Assembly: GCA_964484795.1 (NCBI GenBank)
Contig: CAZAFN010000016.1
Span: 1 to 35,333, forward strand
DNA from: CAZAFN01 sp964484795
Lineage (GTDB): Bacteria; Pseudomonadota; Alphaproteobacteria; Methylaequorales; Methylaequoraceae
DNA length: 35,333 nucleotides
Direction: 5' to 3'
In this document: piece after piece, positions 1-7,357 of the stretch
Numbering within the stretch: position 1 is the first letter of the stretch
Layout: each line of letters starts with the position of its first letter
Translations under genes and position numbers: made by a program
The notes under the pieces: generated by a model
Databases searched by the model: none
What the model was told of the DNA's origin: nothing
Seen by the model: the letters and a program-made list of their open reading frames with translations, nothing else

Positions 1-60
1 GATGTTTATGACGATTTTACAGCTAACAGTTTTACTGCAAGATTTAATTACAGTTTCTAG
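1..60 (+). CDS. C-terminal end of an outer-membrane beta-barrel protein (partial)
   Basis: The first 60 bases are open in frame 1 and end with TAG at 58-60. The 19 encoded residues finish in FTARFNYSF. Alternating aromatic and polar residues with a terminal Phe form the classic C-terminal beta-strand signature recognised by the BAM machinery in porins and TonB-dependent receptors. The rest of the gene lies outside the window, so the family cannot be decided. Confidence 0.6.
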   Translation, partial: DVYDDFTANSFTARFNYSF

Positions 61-83
61 AATATTTGTCTAATAATTCATTC

Positions 84-102
84 ATTCCCTGTCTCTCCGC
101 CA
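84..102 (+). other. tRNA 3'-end-like sequence, possible attachment-site remnant
   Basis: ATTCCCTGTCTCTCCGCCA reads like the end of a tRNA-Ser: 3' T-stem, 7-base acceptor strand TCTCTCC, discriminator G and CCA. No matching 5' half (acceptor GGAGAGA, D-arm, anticodon arm) precedes it, because the bases upstream encode an outer-membrane protein. It is therefore not a tRNA gene. A copy of a tRNA 3' end without the rest is what site-specific integration leaves behind. A partial echo, AATCCCTGTGCT, follows at 120-131. This is inference only; no integrase is in view. Confidence 0.3.
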
Positions 103-170
103 CTATCTGAAAGCCCTAGAATCCCTGTGCTTTAGAAGCTTGATTTTGTAATTTTACCCCCCAAGATAGT

Positions 171-491
171 TTATTCATATTGGTGATGCATAAAATGATG
201 AACACAATTATTTTGTTTAATAATCAAAACTGTTAGAGAATGTTTACCAATTTCCTTTAAAGTACATTTAGCTATTTTTTGTTTCCTCTTATTCTTACTT
301 ATGAGTCTTTCACAAGCACGATGAATTATTTGCTTTTCTTCTTTTTCTAAATGCCCATTTGCATATTTTGCCATACAGGCATAGCGTTTTTTATCTTCTT
401 CATTGAGAGTTTCTTGGTCAGACTTCACTTCAAAAGATACAAATAAGCAGATCACTAAAGCCAGAAATTTTGCCTGAAATAGTATTGCCAT
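171..491 (-). CDS. Small exported protein of unknown function
   Basis: This 106-residue protein is not recognised. Residues 1-24 form a signal peptide (MAILFQAKFLALVICLFVSF, then a polar region with a likely cut after VKS). The mature part of about 80 residues is basic and rich in Lys, with Cys at about 39, 60, 76 and 96 that could form disulfides in the periplasm. The C-terminus is His-rich (HHFMHHQYE). It lies 89 bases downstream of the truncated haemoglobin gene on the same strand and may share its transcript. It resembles the many lineage-specific small periplasmic proteins of marine alphaproteobacteria. Confidence 0.55.
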   Translation of the reverse strand: MAILFQAKFLALVICLFVSFEVKSDQETLNEEDKKRYACMAKYANGHLEKEEKQIIHRACERLISKNKRKQKIAKCTLKEIGKHSLTVLIIKQNNCVHHFMHHQYE

Positions 492-580
492 CTCTGTATC
501 ATAAATAATTAACCTGGGGGTTGTCTATAGTGAAATAACGGGTTACCATCGGTTTAACACCGGCTGAGGAAGACTGTTAA

Positions 581-955
581 TTAGGATTTATGTGAAACGA
601 TAAGATTCCTCTTTGATTCTATTGCATCCAAAATGCTGACTATGTCATTTTTATCGACTTTAAAATCAACAAGAACTGATTGCAAAATTGATGCAATTTC
701 ATTAAATTCCGAATTATTTATTTTTAATCCCTCATGTCCTTTTTCTAACCTAGAATCTGGATAATGTGATTTTGGCTTTCCCATTGCAAAAGATACAAAC
801 TCTATTTGATGCAAAATAAGCTTCTCCATATTTATATTTTGAAAGTATTTTTGAAAGTGTGGGCGACTTAATACTTCTTTATAAAAAGCTCTTACTACTT
901 CAGTTATAGTTGATACCCCGCCATATTTATCAAAAAGTGTTATATCTTCATTCAT
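581..955 (-). CDS. Group 1 truncated haemoglobin
   Basis: The 124-residue protein has the usual length and layout of group 1 (GlbN-type) truncated haemoglobins, which bind haem and O2 or NO in the cytoplasm. Residues 7-13 (LFDKYGG) match the family N-terminus. F24-Y25 give the B9/B10 pair, Tyr B10 being the usual ligand-stabilising residue. HQIEFVSFAMG (49-59) is the E helix, and H74 in GHEGLKI is the proximal haem ligand. The family's GG after the E helix is GK here. It starts 3 bases after the stop of the upstream exported protein, so the two are translationally coupled. The role (NO detoxification or O2 handling) is inferred from the family. Confidence 0.88.
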   Translation of the reverse strand: MNEDITLFDKYGGVSTITEVVRAFYKEVLSRPHFQKYFQNINMEKLILHQIEFVSFAMGKPKSHYPDSRLEKGHEGLKINNSEFNEIASILQSVLVDFKVDKNDIVSILDAIESKRNLIVSHKS

Positions 956-958
956 AAT

Positions 959-1387
959 TTAAAACATCTTTTTTTTCATCTTTTCACAATATCCCGTTCT
1001 ATAAATTGTTTCTGAACTAGTTCGAAATTCATGTTTGACAAAACCAGTATACCTATCTAATTCTATAATATTCTTTGAGACTAGAACATTGTCATTTTGT
1101 AAATAACTTAATGAAAAAACTAACGAATCACTGAGATTAAAATCTATTTTTGATAGTTTGTTTTCCCCTTTTTTGTATTCTTGAAAACTTTGTATTGATA
1201 ACCAATTGTTCTCTAGGTCTAAATATAATGTTTGCGACTGGTCTATAATACTGAGGTTCTTAAACTCTATGTCTGTTTCATCATTTTCTCCAGAAATACC
1301 AAAGTTCATTTTGCATATAAGAACTTTTTCATCTGAGTATGCATTTTTTGATAATAAGATAATTATAAAGATCATAAAAAGTTTCAT
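959..1387 (-). CDS. Exported protein of unknown function, coupled to truncated haemoglobin
   Basis: This 142-residue protein was not recognised. Residues 1-18 form a clear signal peptide (MKLFMIFIIILLSKNAYS, probable cut before DEK). The mature protein has one Cys near each end (C25 in LICKMNFG and C134 in TGYCEKM) that could pair, and alternating strands suggest a small beta-rich periplasmic domain. Its stop codon lies 3 bases before the ATG of the truncated haemoglobin, so it is the first gene of that short operon. Whether it works with the globin is unknown. Confidence 0.6.
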   Translation of the reverse strand: MKLFMIFIIILLSKNAYSDEKVLICKMNFGISGENDETDIEFKNLSIIDQSQTLYLDLENNWLSIQSFQEYKKGENKLSKIDFNLSDSLVFSLSYLQNDNVLVSKNIIELDRYTGFVKHEFRTSSETIYRTGYCEKMKKKMF

Positions 1388-1574
1388 ATTTAAATATTAA
1401 GAAATTAGTGAAAAGTTACAAGTTTTAAAAAACAACTCTTTCACTGTCTCTCCTCTATCAAGCACCCTACAGATTCTCTATTAATCATACCTTAATAAAT
1501 TATTTGATTTTTATAGAGTGAATATTAAAATTAAATTTAAATTTTAAAGTGTTTAGGAAGTTATAAATATTCTG

Positions 1575-2054
1575 GTGTATTTTAAATTGAATCTTTTAAT
1601 ATTCTTATTATTTCTATTTAGTTTCTCATTATCTAACAAATCTTTTTCTAAGGGTGATTTAACTAGACAAAAACCAGTTGAGGTTGAAGTTTTACTCAAT
1701 GGGAAAATTGGAGAAACACATTTTTATGATCCTTCAGTTTTAAAATTTGAAACTGGCAAGTTGTATAAGCTAAAAATAAAAAATATTAGTGATAGCAAAC
1801 ATTATTTTTCATCCATTAATTTTTCTAATTCTATTTTTACAAGAAAGATTCAAGTGATGAAGAATAATAATAAAATTGCAGAAATTAAAGGCAAGATTGA
1901 AGCGGTTGAGGTTTTTCCAGAAAATACATTAGAATGGTGGTTTATACCTATAAGAACAGGAGAATTTGATGATTTATTTTGTGAAGTGAAAGATAAAAAA
2001 TCAGGGAAAATTCATGCAGAAATGGGTATGAAAGGACAAATAATAATAGAATAG
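1575..2054 (+). CDS. Exported cupredoxin-like (type 1 copper) protein
   Basis: The 159-residue protein starts with a hydrophobic signal sequence (about 1-25) and continues as a single cupredoxin-like beta domain. A type 1 copper site can be read directly: H76 (SKHYF), C136 (DLFCEV), H147 (IHAEM) and M150 or M152 (EMGMKG). The order His...Cys...His...Met and the end GMKGQIIIE match plastocyanin/azurin-type proteins that carry electrons or bind copper in the periplasm. The start is uncertain. The assigned codon is GTG, and the AGGAAG at 1555-1560 sits 14 bases upstream, which is far. No in-frame ATG occurs near it, so GTG or a rarer codon just upstream is used. Confidence 0.75.
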   Translation: MYFKLNLLIFLLFLFSFSLSNKSFSKGDLTRQKPVEVEVLLNGKIGETHFYDPSVLKFETGKLYKLKIKNISDSKHYFSSINFSNSIFTRKIQVMKNNNKIAEIKGKIEAVEVFPENTLEWWFIPIRTGEFDDLFCEVKDKKSGKIHAEMGMKGQIIIE

Positions 2055-2069
2055 TTTTAAAGAAAAAAA

Positions 2070-2150
2070 ATGAATAAATCAAATAAAGTTGTATTAATAG
2101 AAAAAGGTTGTTTAGTTAAATTATACTACCCCTCCATGAAATCTTTCTGA
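2070..2150 (+). pseudogene. Possible 5' remnant of a gene following the cupredoxin
   Basis: An ATG at 2070, preceded by AAAGAA, opens a 26-codon frame (MNKSNKVVLIEKGCLVKLYY...) that runs into the 3' end of the opposite-strand cation-efflux gene and stops at 2148-2150. The first 18 codons look like host-style coding sequence. The base composition changes sharply at about 2126, where the efflux gene ends. It could be the beginning of a gene cut off by arrival of the efflux gene, or chance. The call is weak. Confidence 0.2.
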
Positions 2151-2728
2151 GCCAGAAAATGTTCTTGGCGAGCTGCTTGATAAACTTCAAAGGATGCACC
2201 AGCATTCATTGTAGCAATACTAAGTCCAACGATAATATCTGGCCAAATGGATGGATGGATTATTAAAACAAAACCTGTGAAAATAATTGCAATATTGGCA
2301 GCAGCATCATTCCTTGCTGAAAGAAATGCTGCTCGTGTTAGACTACCACTATAATTCCGAAATTGAGCAAGAAGAAACGCACAGCCACAATTAACGATCA
2401 GTGCGCCAAAACCAACAAAGGATAGTCCCAATGGAGCCGGTGGTTGTTGTCCAATAATCTGTTGCCAGACTGCCCAAAGAGTTGCTAAACCTGGAATCAA
2501 CATAATTGCAGCCAATACCATGGCAATCTTCGCTCCTCGAATGGCTGTCAAGCCGATGGCAAAGAAAATTAAAAGATTAATCGATGCGTCCTCTAGAAAA
2601 TCAATTGAGTCTGCGAAGATCGAAACTGATCCAATATTGAAAGCAACAGTAAATTCTATTATGAAATATAAGAGATTGGCAATTGCAACGAAAAAAACAG
2701 CTTTTCTGAGAACAGTATTATCTTTCAT
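2126..2728 (-). CDS. Short cation-efflux (CDF superfamily) membrane protein
   Basis: The 200-residue protein has six hydrophobic segments and the cation diffusion facilitator pattern, but no C-terminal cytoplasmic dimerisation domain. The TM2 motif is ADSIDFLEDA (about 39-48), i.e. D-x-x-x-D where zinc carriers often have H-x-x-x-D. The TM5 counterpart is SARNDAAAN, where the first ligand is Ser and only Asp remains. Metal binding may therefore be altered. By family it would export a divalent metal across the inner membrane. Codons are clearly more G/C-rich than those of its neighbours (many GCC, GCA, GGC), which suggests recent transfer. No operon partner is on its strand nearby. Confidence 0.7.
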   Translation of the reverse strand: MKDNTVLRKAVFFVAIANLLYFIIEFTVAFNIGSVSIFADSIDFLEDASINLLIFFAIGLTAIRGAKIAMVLAAIMLIPGLATLWAVWQQIIGQQPPAPLGLSFVGFGALIVNCGCAFLLAQFRNYSGSLTRAAFLSARNDAAANIAIIFTGFVLIIHPSIWPDIIVGLSIATMNAGASFEVYQAARQEHFLAQKDFMEG

Positions 2729-2817
2729 GCTTAGATATTACTATCAGCCTTAAGAAAAGCCAGTATGTTTATTACGAGATTTTAATTAGAGTAAAATATA
2801 CTTTGAACGTTTTTAAA

Positions 2818-3714
2818 TTAATTTTTCCTTGCTCCAGAACATTTTTGCTCAGGGCAAGTGATTTCTTCCATATCTTCAACATATTGGCCATTAATTTTGA
2901 ATTCTCTGGGAAAACAAAATATGTAAAATTTTCCACCTAATTTAAAATAATTTTCAGAATTAATAAAATAATTATCTTGATTGTAAAAATGGTAACTATA
3001 CCAAAACAATCTATAATCTTTATTCATTAAAAGCTTATTTAATTTTGTTGGTTCTGCCGGGTCATTTTCCACCACTAAAATTGGTCTAAATTTTTTTAAA
3101 AATTTCCCTCCTCCTTTAATAATTTCCAATTCTAGAAGTTCGGCCTCCATTTTTAGTAGATTGCATTTTTCAATATTTAAAAATTCATCTAAATTAATCA
3201 TTTGTGTTTGAATTAATTTTTTAGATCTAATTTGAGTAAATTTTTTATTATCATATTCTTTAGTAAATGTTACCCCTCCAAAATTTCCTAATTGATTATA
3301 GTCAATATCTTCAATCAACCTTGTCTCTTTTTTTTCAGCTAAACCCAGATTTTTCAACTCTACATTATGAATATCATTTAAAGCTAAATTACCAGCCTGA
3401 AGATAATACAACATCTTTTGAGGTTCAAATGAGAATACCTTTCCATTTTTGCCAATTTTTTTTGAAATTGGTACTGTAAAAGTTCCTATGTGAGATCCAA
3501 TATCAAAGATAAAATCAGAATCATTAACAAAAGATAAAATTTTCTTCAATAATAATTCTGACCATTCGCCATATTCTCTAATACTAAGACCAACAAATTC
3601 ATCATAATTGTAATGTAGAAAGTTCCCGTGTCTGGCTTTTACATAATTTATAGAATTATTTTTCATATATGTAAGATTTAAGAGCAATAAAAATGCCAAA
3701 AATTGTAATTTCAA
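2818..3714 (-). CDS. FkbM-family SAM-dependent methyltransferase
   Basis: The 298-residue protein has a Rossmann methyltransferase core. Motif I is DFIFDIGSHIGTFTVP (about 67-82, SAM-binding glycines), followed by VFSFEPQ (acidic end of beta-2). The FkbM-specific LDEFL...NLLKMEAELLELEIIKGG segment lies in the second half, and the strand RPILVVEND follows. Proteins of this family O-methylate sugars, lipids or natural products, and in marine bacteria they are often linked to surface glycans. The first 15 residues are hydrophobic (MKLQFLAFLLLLNL), so either a signal anchor is present or translation starts at the Met about 17 residues in. The substrate cannot be told from context. Confidence 0.82.
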   Translation of the reverse strand: MKLQFLAFLLLLNLTYMKNNSINYVKARHGNFLHYNYDEFVGLSIREYGEWSELLLKKILSFVNDSDFIFDIGSHIGTFTVPISKKIGKNGKVFSFEPQKMLYYLQAGNLALNDIHNVELKNLGLAEKKETRLIEDIDYNQLGNFGGVTFTKEYDNKKFTQIRSKKLIQTQMINLDEFLNIEKCNLLKMEAELLELEIIKGGGKFLKKFRPILVVENDPAEPTKLNKLLMNKDYRLFWYSYHFYNQDNYFINSENYFKLGGKFYIFCFPREFKINGQYVEDMEEITCPEQKCSGARKN

Positions 3715-3758
3715 TCATTTAAATCATAGTTCTTCACCAATATTACTGGCTATTTTAA

Positions 3759-4769
3759 CTATTGAGAGTTAAATCTACCTTTTAGCATAAGCCAAAAGTC
3801 ATTGTAGTAGTTATCATTGAAATTTCTTAAGTTTGTAAAAGAAACATGTTCATCTGGATTATTAACGTCAATTTTTATTCCCCATAAGGATTTATCGTCA
3901 TAAGGAAATGTTCCATAACGCAAGTCAGCTATCATATTTTCATACTCAGGATGTAAATAAATATAATTCTGAGAAAAATAAGAAAAACGCCTTATATCTT
4001 TTCGTTGAACTGAACTATTGCTTAACTCAGGGAAAACATTTTCTTTTTCAATAACTTTTAACGTTACACCCTCTCGAAGAATGGCTTCGGAAAACAAAGG
4101 CATATAAACTGCATCTACATAATAATTATCTCTAGATTGATAAACACTACGCCATAATATGGTATTACCGATTGTTGGATTGAGTAAAATCCTTTCTATC
4201 TTGTGCCCTCTATTATTAGCAATAGCTAACATATAGGATTTTACCTGCTCATATTTTATAAAGCCAAAGGCTAGATAAATAAAAGATATAATAAGTCCAG
4301 TTCGTATTAATAAAACTGATTTTCGAAAAAGACACAAAATTAAAAAAATAAACAATATAAAAGTGTATATTGGATCAATGATTGATATTATATTCCATGC
4401 AACTCTAAAATCTGAAAAAGGCCATAAAAGACTTGTTCCATAGCTTGTGCAAGAATCCAGCAACCCATGCGTCAAGTAACCAAGAGTGGAAAACATATAA
4501 GTATACTTAAATGATGTTAAATTTTTAAAGAATAGGTATAAAAATGCTGCAACTATTAATCCTCCAAATGGCACAAAAGCTAATGAGTGAGTAAAGTGTC
4601 TGTGGTACTCTATGAAAAGCAGTGGATCATTGTCTGATTTAATCAAAACATCCAAATCAGGAGCCAAACCACCTATACCACCACATATGGCAGCAAACTT
4701 CAGCTTGTCTTTCTTTGCAAATGAACTTGCAAAGACAGTTCCTAATAAACCTTGTGTACATGGATCCAT
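3759..4769 (-). CDS. YdjM-family membrane-bound metal-dependent hydrolase-like protein
   Basis: The 336-residue protein begins MDPCTQGLLG and has the family's metal-ligand pattern: GGLAPDLDVLI (about 32-42) and YHRHFTHSL (about 55-63), with Asp and His ligands at the membrane face. About four transmembrane segments follow in the first half. The C-terminal half (about 180-336) is soluble and probably periplasmic. In E. coli, YdjM (DUF457) is an SOS-induced inner-membrane protein of unknown substrate. No LexA-type GTTC repeat was seen upstream here. The two neighbours on the same strand are separated from it by 44 and 76 bases. Confidence 0.78.
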   Translation of the reverse strand: MDPCTQGLLGTVFASSFAKKDKLKFAAICGGIGGLAPDLDVLIKSDNDPLLFIEYHRHFTHSLAFVPFGGLIVAAFLYLFFKNLTSFKYTYMFSTLGYLTHGLLDSCTSYGTSLLWPFSDFRVAWNIISIIDPIYTFILFIFLILCLFRKSVLLIRTGLIISFIYLAFGFIKYEQVKSYMLAIANNRGHKIERILLNPTIGNTILWRSVYQSRDNYYVDAVYMPLFSEAILREGVTLKVIEKENVFPELSNSSVQRKDIRRFSYFSQNYIYLHPEYENMIADLRYGTFPYDDKSLWGIKIDVNNPDEHVSFTNLRNFNDNYYNDFWLMLKGRFNSQ

Positions 4770-4845
4770 TATTTTTCCTTATTGTGTTTTGATTTATATG
4801 GTCTTTGAAATAAATAATATTACTTATATTTTTTTAAACTTTTAT

Positions 4846-6549
4846 TTAAAAAGAATTCAATAATGGATCTGTTAACCCAAATATGTGCAAAAAAATTAAA
4901 GTAAGTATTCCTGAGACAAAAAGATAATATAACGTAGGTATTATGGTAATACGCAATGCATCTCCTTCTCTTCCAAGTAAACCAACCGTAGCTGAGGCTG
5001 CCACAACATTATGTATTGCAACCATGTTACCTGCTGCTGCACCAACACTCTGAGCGGCAACCATTAGAGCCCCTGACAATCCTAACAAATTTGCCGTCTC
5101 AAATTGAAATTGACTGAGCATTAAATTGCTTACCGTATTTGATCCTGCAAGAAAAGCACCTACGGCCCCTATTGTTGGGGCAAACATAGGGTAGATTTGT
5201 CCCATTAAATTAGACATTCCTTGTGCCATCGCAATTGGCATGCTAACAACGTCCTTTGTATTTAAGCCAGAATTAATCATAATTCTTACCAAAGGGACAG
5301 TAAATATCAGAACAAACCCAGCTCCCAAAATAGTCATTGTTGAATCTTTTATTGCTTTTGAAACATCAGAAAAACTCATTCGATGGAGAATAAATGTTAT
5401 TATGCAAACAATAATTAATATGCCACCTGGTAAATATAAAATTTGAAAACCAGCACTTATTTTTTCTTCATCAAGAATATTAGAAAATTTAATGTTAATT
5501 GATTTTAAAAAATTAGTTAAAGGCTCAAAGGTTCTAGATAAAACCAATAAAAATGCAAGAAAGATATATGGAAACCAAGCCATAACATTACTAATTTTTC
5601 TACTTATCACACTGTCCAACGACATTTGAATGTTTCCTAGCCAAAAAGATGGCCACTCTGATTCAGGAGAAAAATCCCATTTATCTTTGGGTATTAAAAA
5701 ACCAAATTTGATTGCAGTTGTGACAATTGCCAAACCAAACAGTCCACCAATTATCGATGGAAATTCAGGACCAAGAAAAATTCCGGCAATAACATATGGA
5801 ATTGTAAAACTCAATGCTGCAAAAATAGCAAAAGGAAAAATGGAAAGACCTTCAGTCCAAGATCTATTTTTTCCAAAAAACCTGGTCATTACAATTACTA
5901 ATAAAATAGGCATGAAAGTTCCACATATGGAGTGAATAATTGCAACTTCAGAGACAATTATTCTAAAAAATGATTCCCATTCAAGACCTTTTTGCATAAG
6001 TTTTTCACTCAAGGCAACTTTGTCCAACCCACCTTGCACACCTACGATCATTGGTGTCCCGACAGCGCCAAAAGAAACTGGGGTAGACTGAATCATCATA
6101 CCAAATACAACGGCAGCTAATGCAGGAAATCCAATGGCAACCATTAGGGGAGCCGCAACTGCAGCTGGAGTTCCAAATCCAGAAGCACCTTCAATAAAAC
6201 AACCAAACAACCATGCTATTAAAATCACTTGAATACGTCTATCAGGGCTGATACTTGAAAATCCTTTTCTAATAGTCATTATTGCTCCGGAATATTTTAG
6301 AGTATTAAGTAGCATAATGGCTCCAAATATTATCCATAAAATACCAGCTGTTATGATCAAACCCTGAAATGTTGAAGCTAAAATTCTAGAACCACTTACT
6401 CCCCAAAAAAAATAGGCTATCAAACAAGTATGAATAAAGACAAATGGCATTGCATATTTAGCTGCCAAACGAAAACCAACTAGAAGAATACCAGCAAATA
6501 AAATTGGAGAAAAAGCTAATAGGGCTATAAGTCCAGTTTCCATATTCAT
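4846..6549 (-). CDS. lldP: L-lactate permease (LctP family)
   Basis: The 567-residue polytopic protein has about 12-14 hydrophobic segments and matches the LctP family over its full length. Characteristic segments include GASGFGTPAAVAAPLMVAIGFP (family signature, written here in part, about 120-140), GTPMIVGVQGG, the AGSNTVSNLMLSQFQ region (about 470) and AAQSVGAAAGNMVAIHNVVAA near 510. These proteins import L-lactate, and often glycolate, with protons. The gene stands alone: it is 76 bases from the YdjM-like gene and 199 from the ABC operon, and no lactate dehydrogenase is nearby. The gene symbol is by family; glycolate may be the real substrate in a marine cell. Confidence 0.88.
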   Translation of the reverse strand: MNMETGLIALLAFSPILFAGILLVGFRLAAKYAMPFVFIHTCLIAYFFWGVSGSRILASTFQGLIITAGILWIIFGAIMLLNTLKYSGAIMTIRKGFSSISPDRRIQVILIAWLFGCFIEGASGFGTPAAVAAPLMVAIGFPALAAVVFGMMIQSTPVSFGAVGTPMIVGVQGGLDKVALSEKLMQKGLEWESFFRIIVSEVAIIHSICGTFMPILLVIVMTRFFGKNRSWTEGLSIFPFAIFAALSFTIPYVIAGIFLGPEFPSIIGGLFGLAIVTTAIKFGFLIPKDKWDFSPESEWPSFWLGNIQMSLDSVISRKISNVMAWFPYIFLAFLLVLSRTFEPLTNFLKSINIKFSNILDEEKISAGFQILYLPGGILIIVCIITFILHRMSFSDVSKAIKDSTMTILGAGFVLIFTVPLVRIMINSGLNTKDVVSMPIAMAQGMSNLMGQIYPMFAPTIGAVGAFLAGSNTVSNLMLSQFQFETANLLGLSGALMVAAQSVGAAAGNMVAIHNVVAASATVGLLGREGDALRITIIPTLYYLFVSGILTLIFLHIFGLTDPLLNSF

Positions 6550-6732
6550 ATACTTATTATATCTAATTTATTAGTTTATATATATATTGTAAGATATTGA
6601 ATTAATTGTTTAATAATAAAAATTATAATAATTAGAAAAATAAAAAATTTTTAATAAATATAACTTCTCAATTTAGATGAATAATGTCAATCAAGTATGT
6701 ATTTAATTTATGGATAGTAGAAAGAAAACTGC

Positions 6733-6761
6733 AAAAAAAGTTATAATTTTAATTTATAACT
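6733..6761 (-). terminator. AT-only hairpin with T-tract at the end of the ABC operon
   Basis: On the minus strand, AGTTATAA (6761-6754) pairs with TTATAACT (6746-6739) around a 7-base loop holding the stop codon of the DUF3299 gene. It is followed by six T residues. This has the geometry of an intrinsic terminator for the Zur-linked ABC operon. The stem has only two G-C pairs, so it would be weak. Confidence 0.4.
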
Positions 6762-7357
6762 AATTTAGCATCTTTGAGACGAAAAAAGATGTTGTATTCA
6801 TCGTCAATTGGAACAAGTTCTAGTTTACCTTTAATATTTACTGCATCATAAGAAAAAATAATTGGGCTTTCCGTATGAACTTCGATAAGTAAATTGGATG
6901 AAGTATGGGGATGATAAGGGCACGTTAATGGGAATGGACCCAATAGAAATAAACTTTGTTTTTCATCCTGCTCTAAAGGAAACATAAATCCCTGAACTAA
7001 GATTTCTTTTGACTCAAGCTTTTTAACTTTATCAGTAAATCTGGGGCGCACTCCTGTCCATTCGTTACCCTCATTATCCATGATTGGGTATTCATCCATA
7101 CCTGTTTCACCAAATACTTTCCATGGAGTACCTCCTTGAGGTAAATTTATGAAATCGTCAACGTACGAGAGCAAATCATCCTGTTGACTTGATTGGAAAT
7201 CCTCAACCGCTTGGTTATCTTGGCATTTTACGTTTTTAATTGTTAAAACTCCAGATATCAAACATACAAAAAATAATTTCTTTAAAATTTTTCTAATCCT
7301 TATACAAAATTTTCTTTTACACTTATTACATATTTTGTGAAAGTTGTTTCGCAACAC
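6749..7357 (-). CDS. Exported DUF3299 protein of the Zur-linked ABC operon
   Basis: This 202-residue protein has a basic N-region (many Lys/Arg, about 1-27), then a hydrophobic stretch (KLFFVCLISGVLTI) and a probable cut near VKC/QDN, so it is likely periplasmic. The core (about 75-160) matches DUF3299: VRPRFTDKVKKLESKEILVQGFMFPL and LLGPFPLTCPYHPHTSSNLLIEV, where the Cys-x-x-His-Pro cluster is the most conserved part and could bind metal. The GTG start at 7357 overlaps the end of the permease gene by 32 bases. DUF3299 genes commonly follow MacB-like ABC genes. A role as a periplasmic partner of the permease, perhaps in metal handling, is inferred. Confidence 0.72.
   Translation of the reverse strand: MLRNNFHKICNKCKRKFCIRIRKILKKLFFVCLISGVLTIKNVKCQDNQAVEDFQSSQQDDLLSYVDDFINLPQGGTPWKVFGETGMDEYPIMDNEGNEWTGVRPRFTDKVKKLESKEILVQGFMFPLEQDEKQSLFLLGPFPLTCPYHPHTSSNLLIEVHTESPIIFSYDAVNIKGKLELVPIDDEYNIFFRLKDAKLVIN

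Noticed and set aside
84..102. A complete tRNA or tmRNA gene
   Set aside because: Only the 3' end pattern is present. The upstream bases code for a beta-barrel C-terminus and no acceptor 5' strand or anticodon arm can be found.
492..580. CGGT-TTAAC-ACCG hairpin as terminator between the globin and the 106-residue protein gene
   Set aside because: The stem is four pairs only and no T-run follows on the minus strand.
6739..6761. Inverted repeat with GTTATA/TATAAC half-sites as a fourth Zur box
   Set aside because: The half-sites are separated by a 9-base centre rather than one base, the repeat lies over the stop codon at the operon's end, and a T-tract follows, so a weak terminator fits better.
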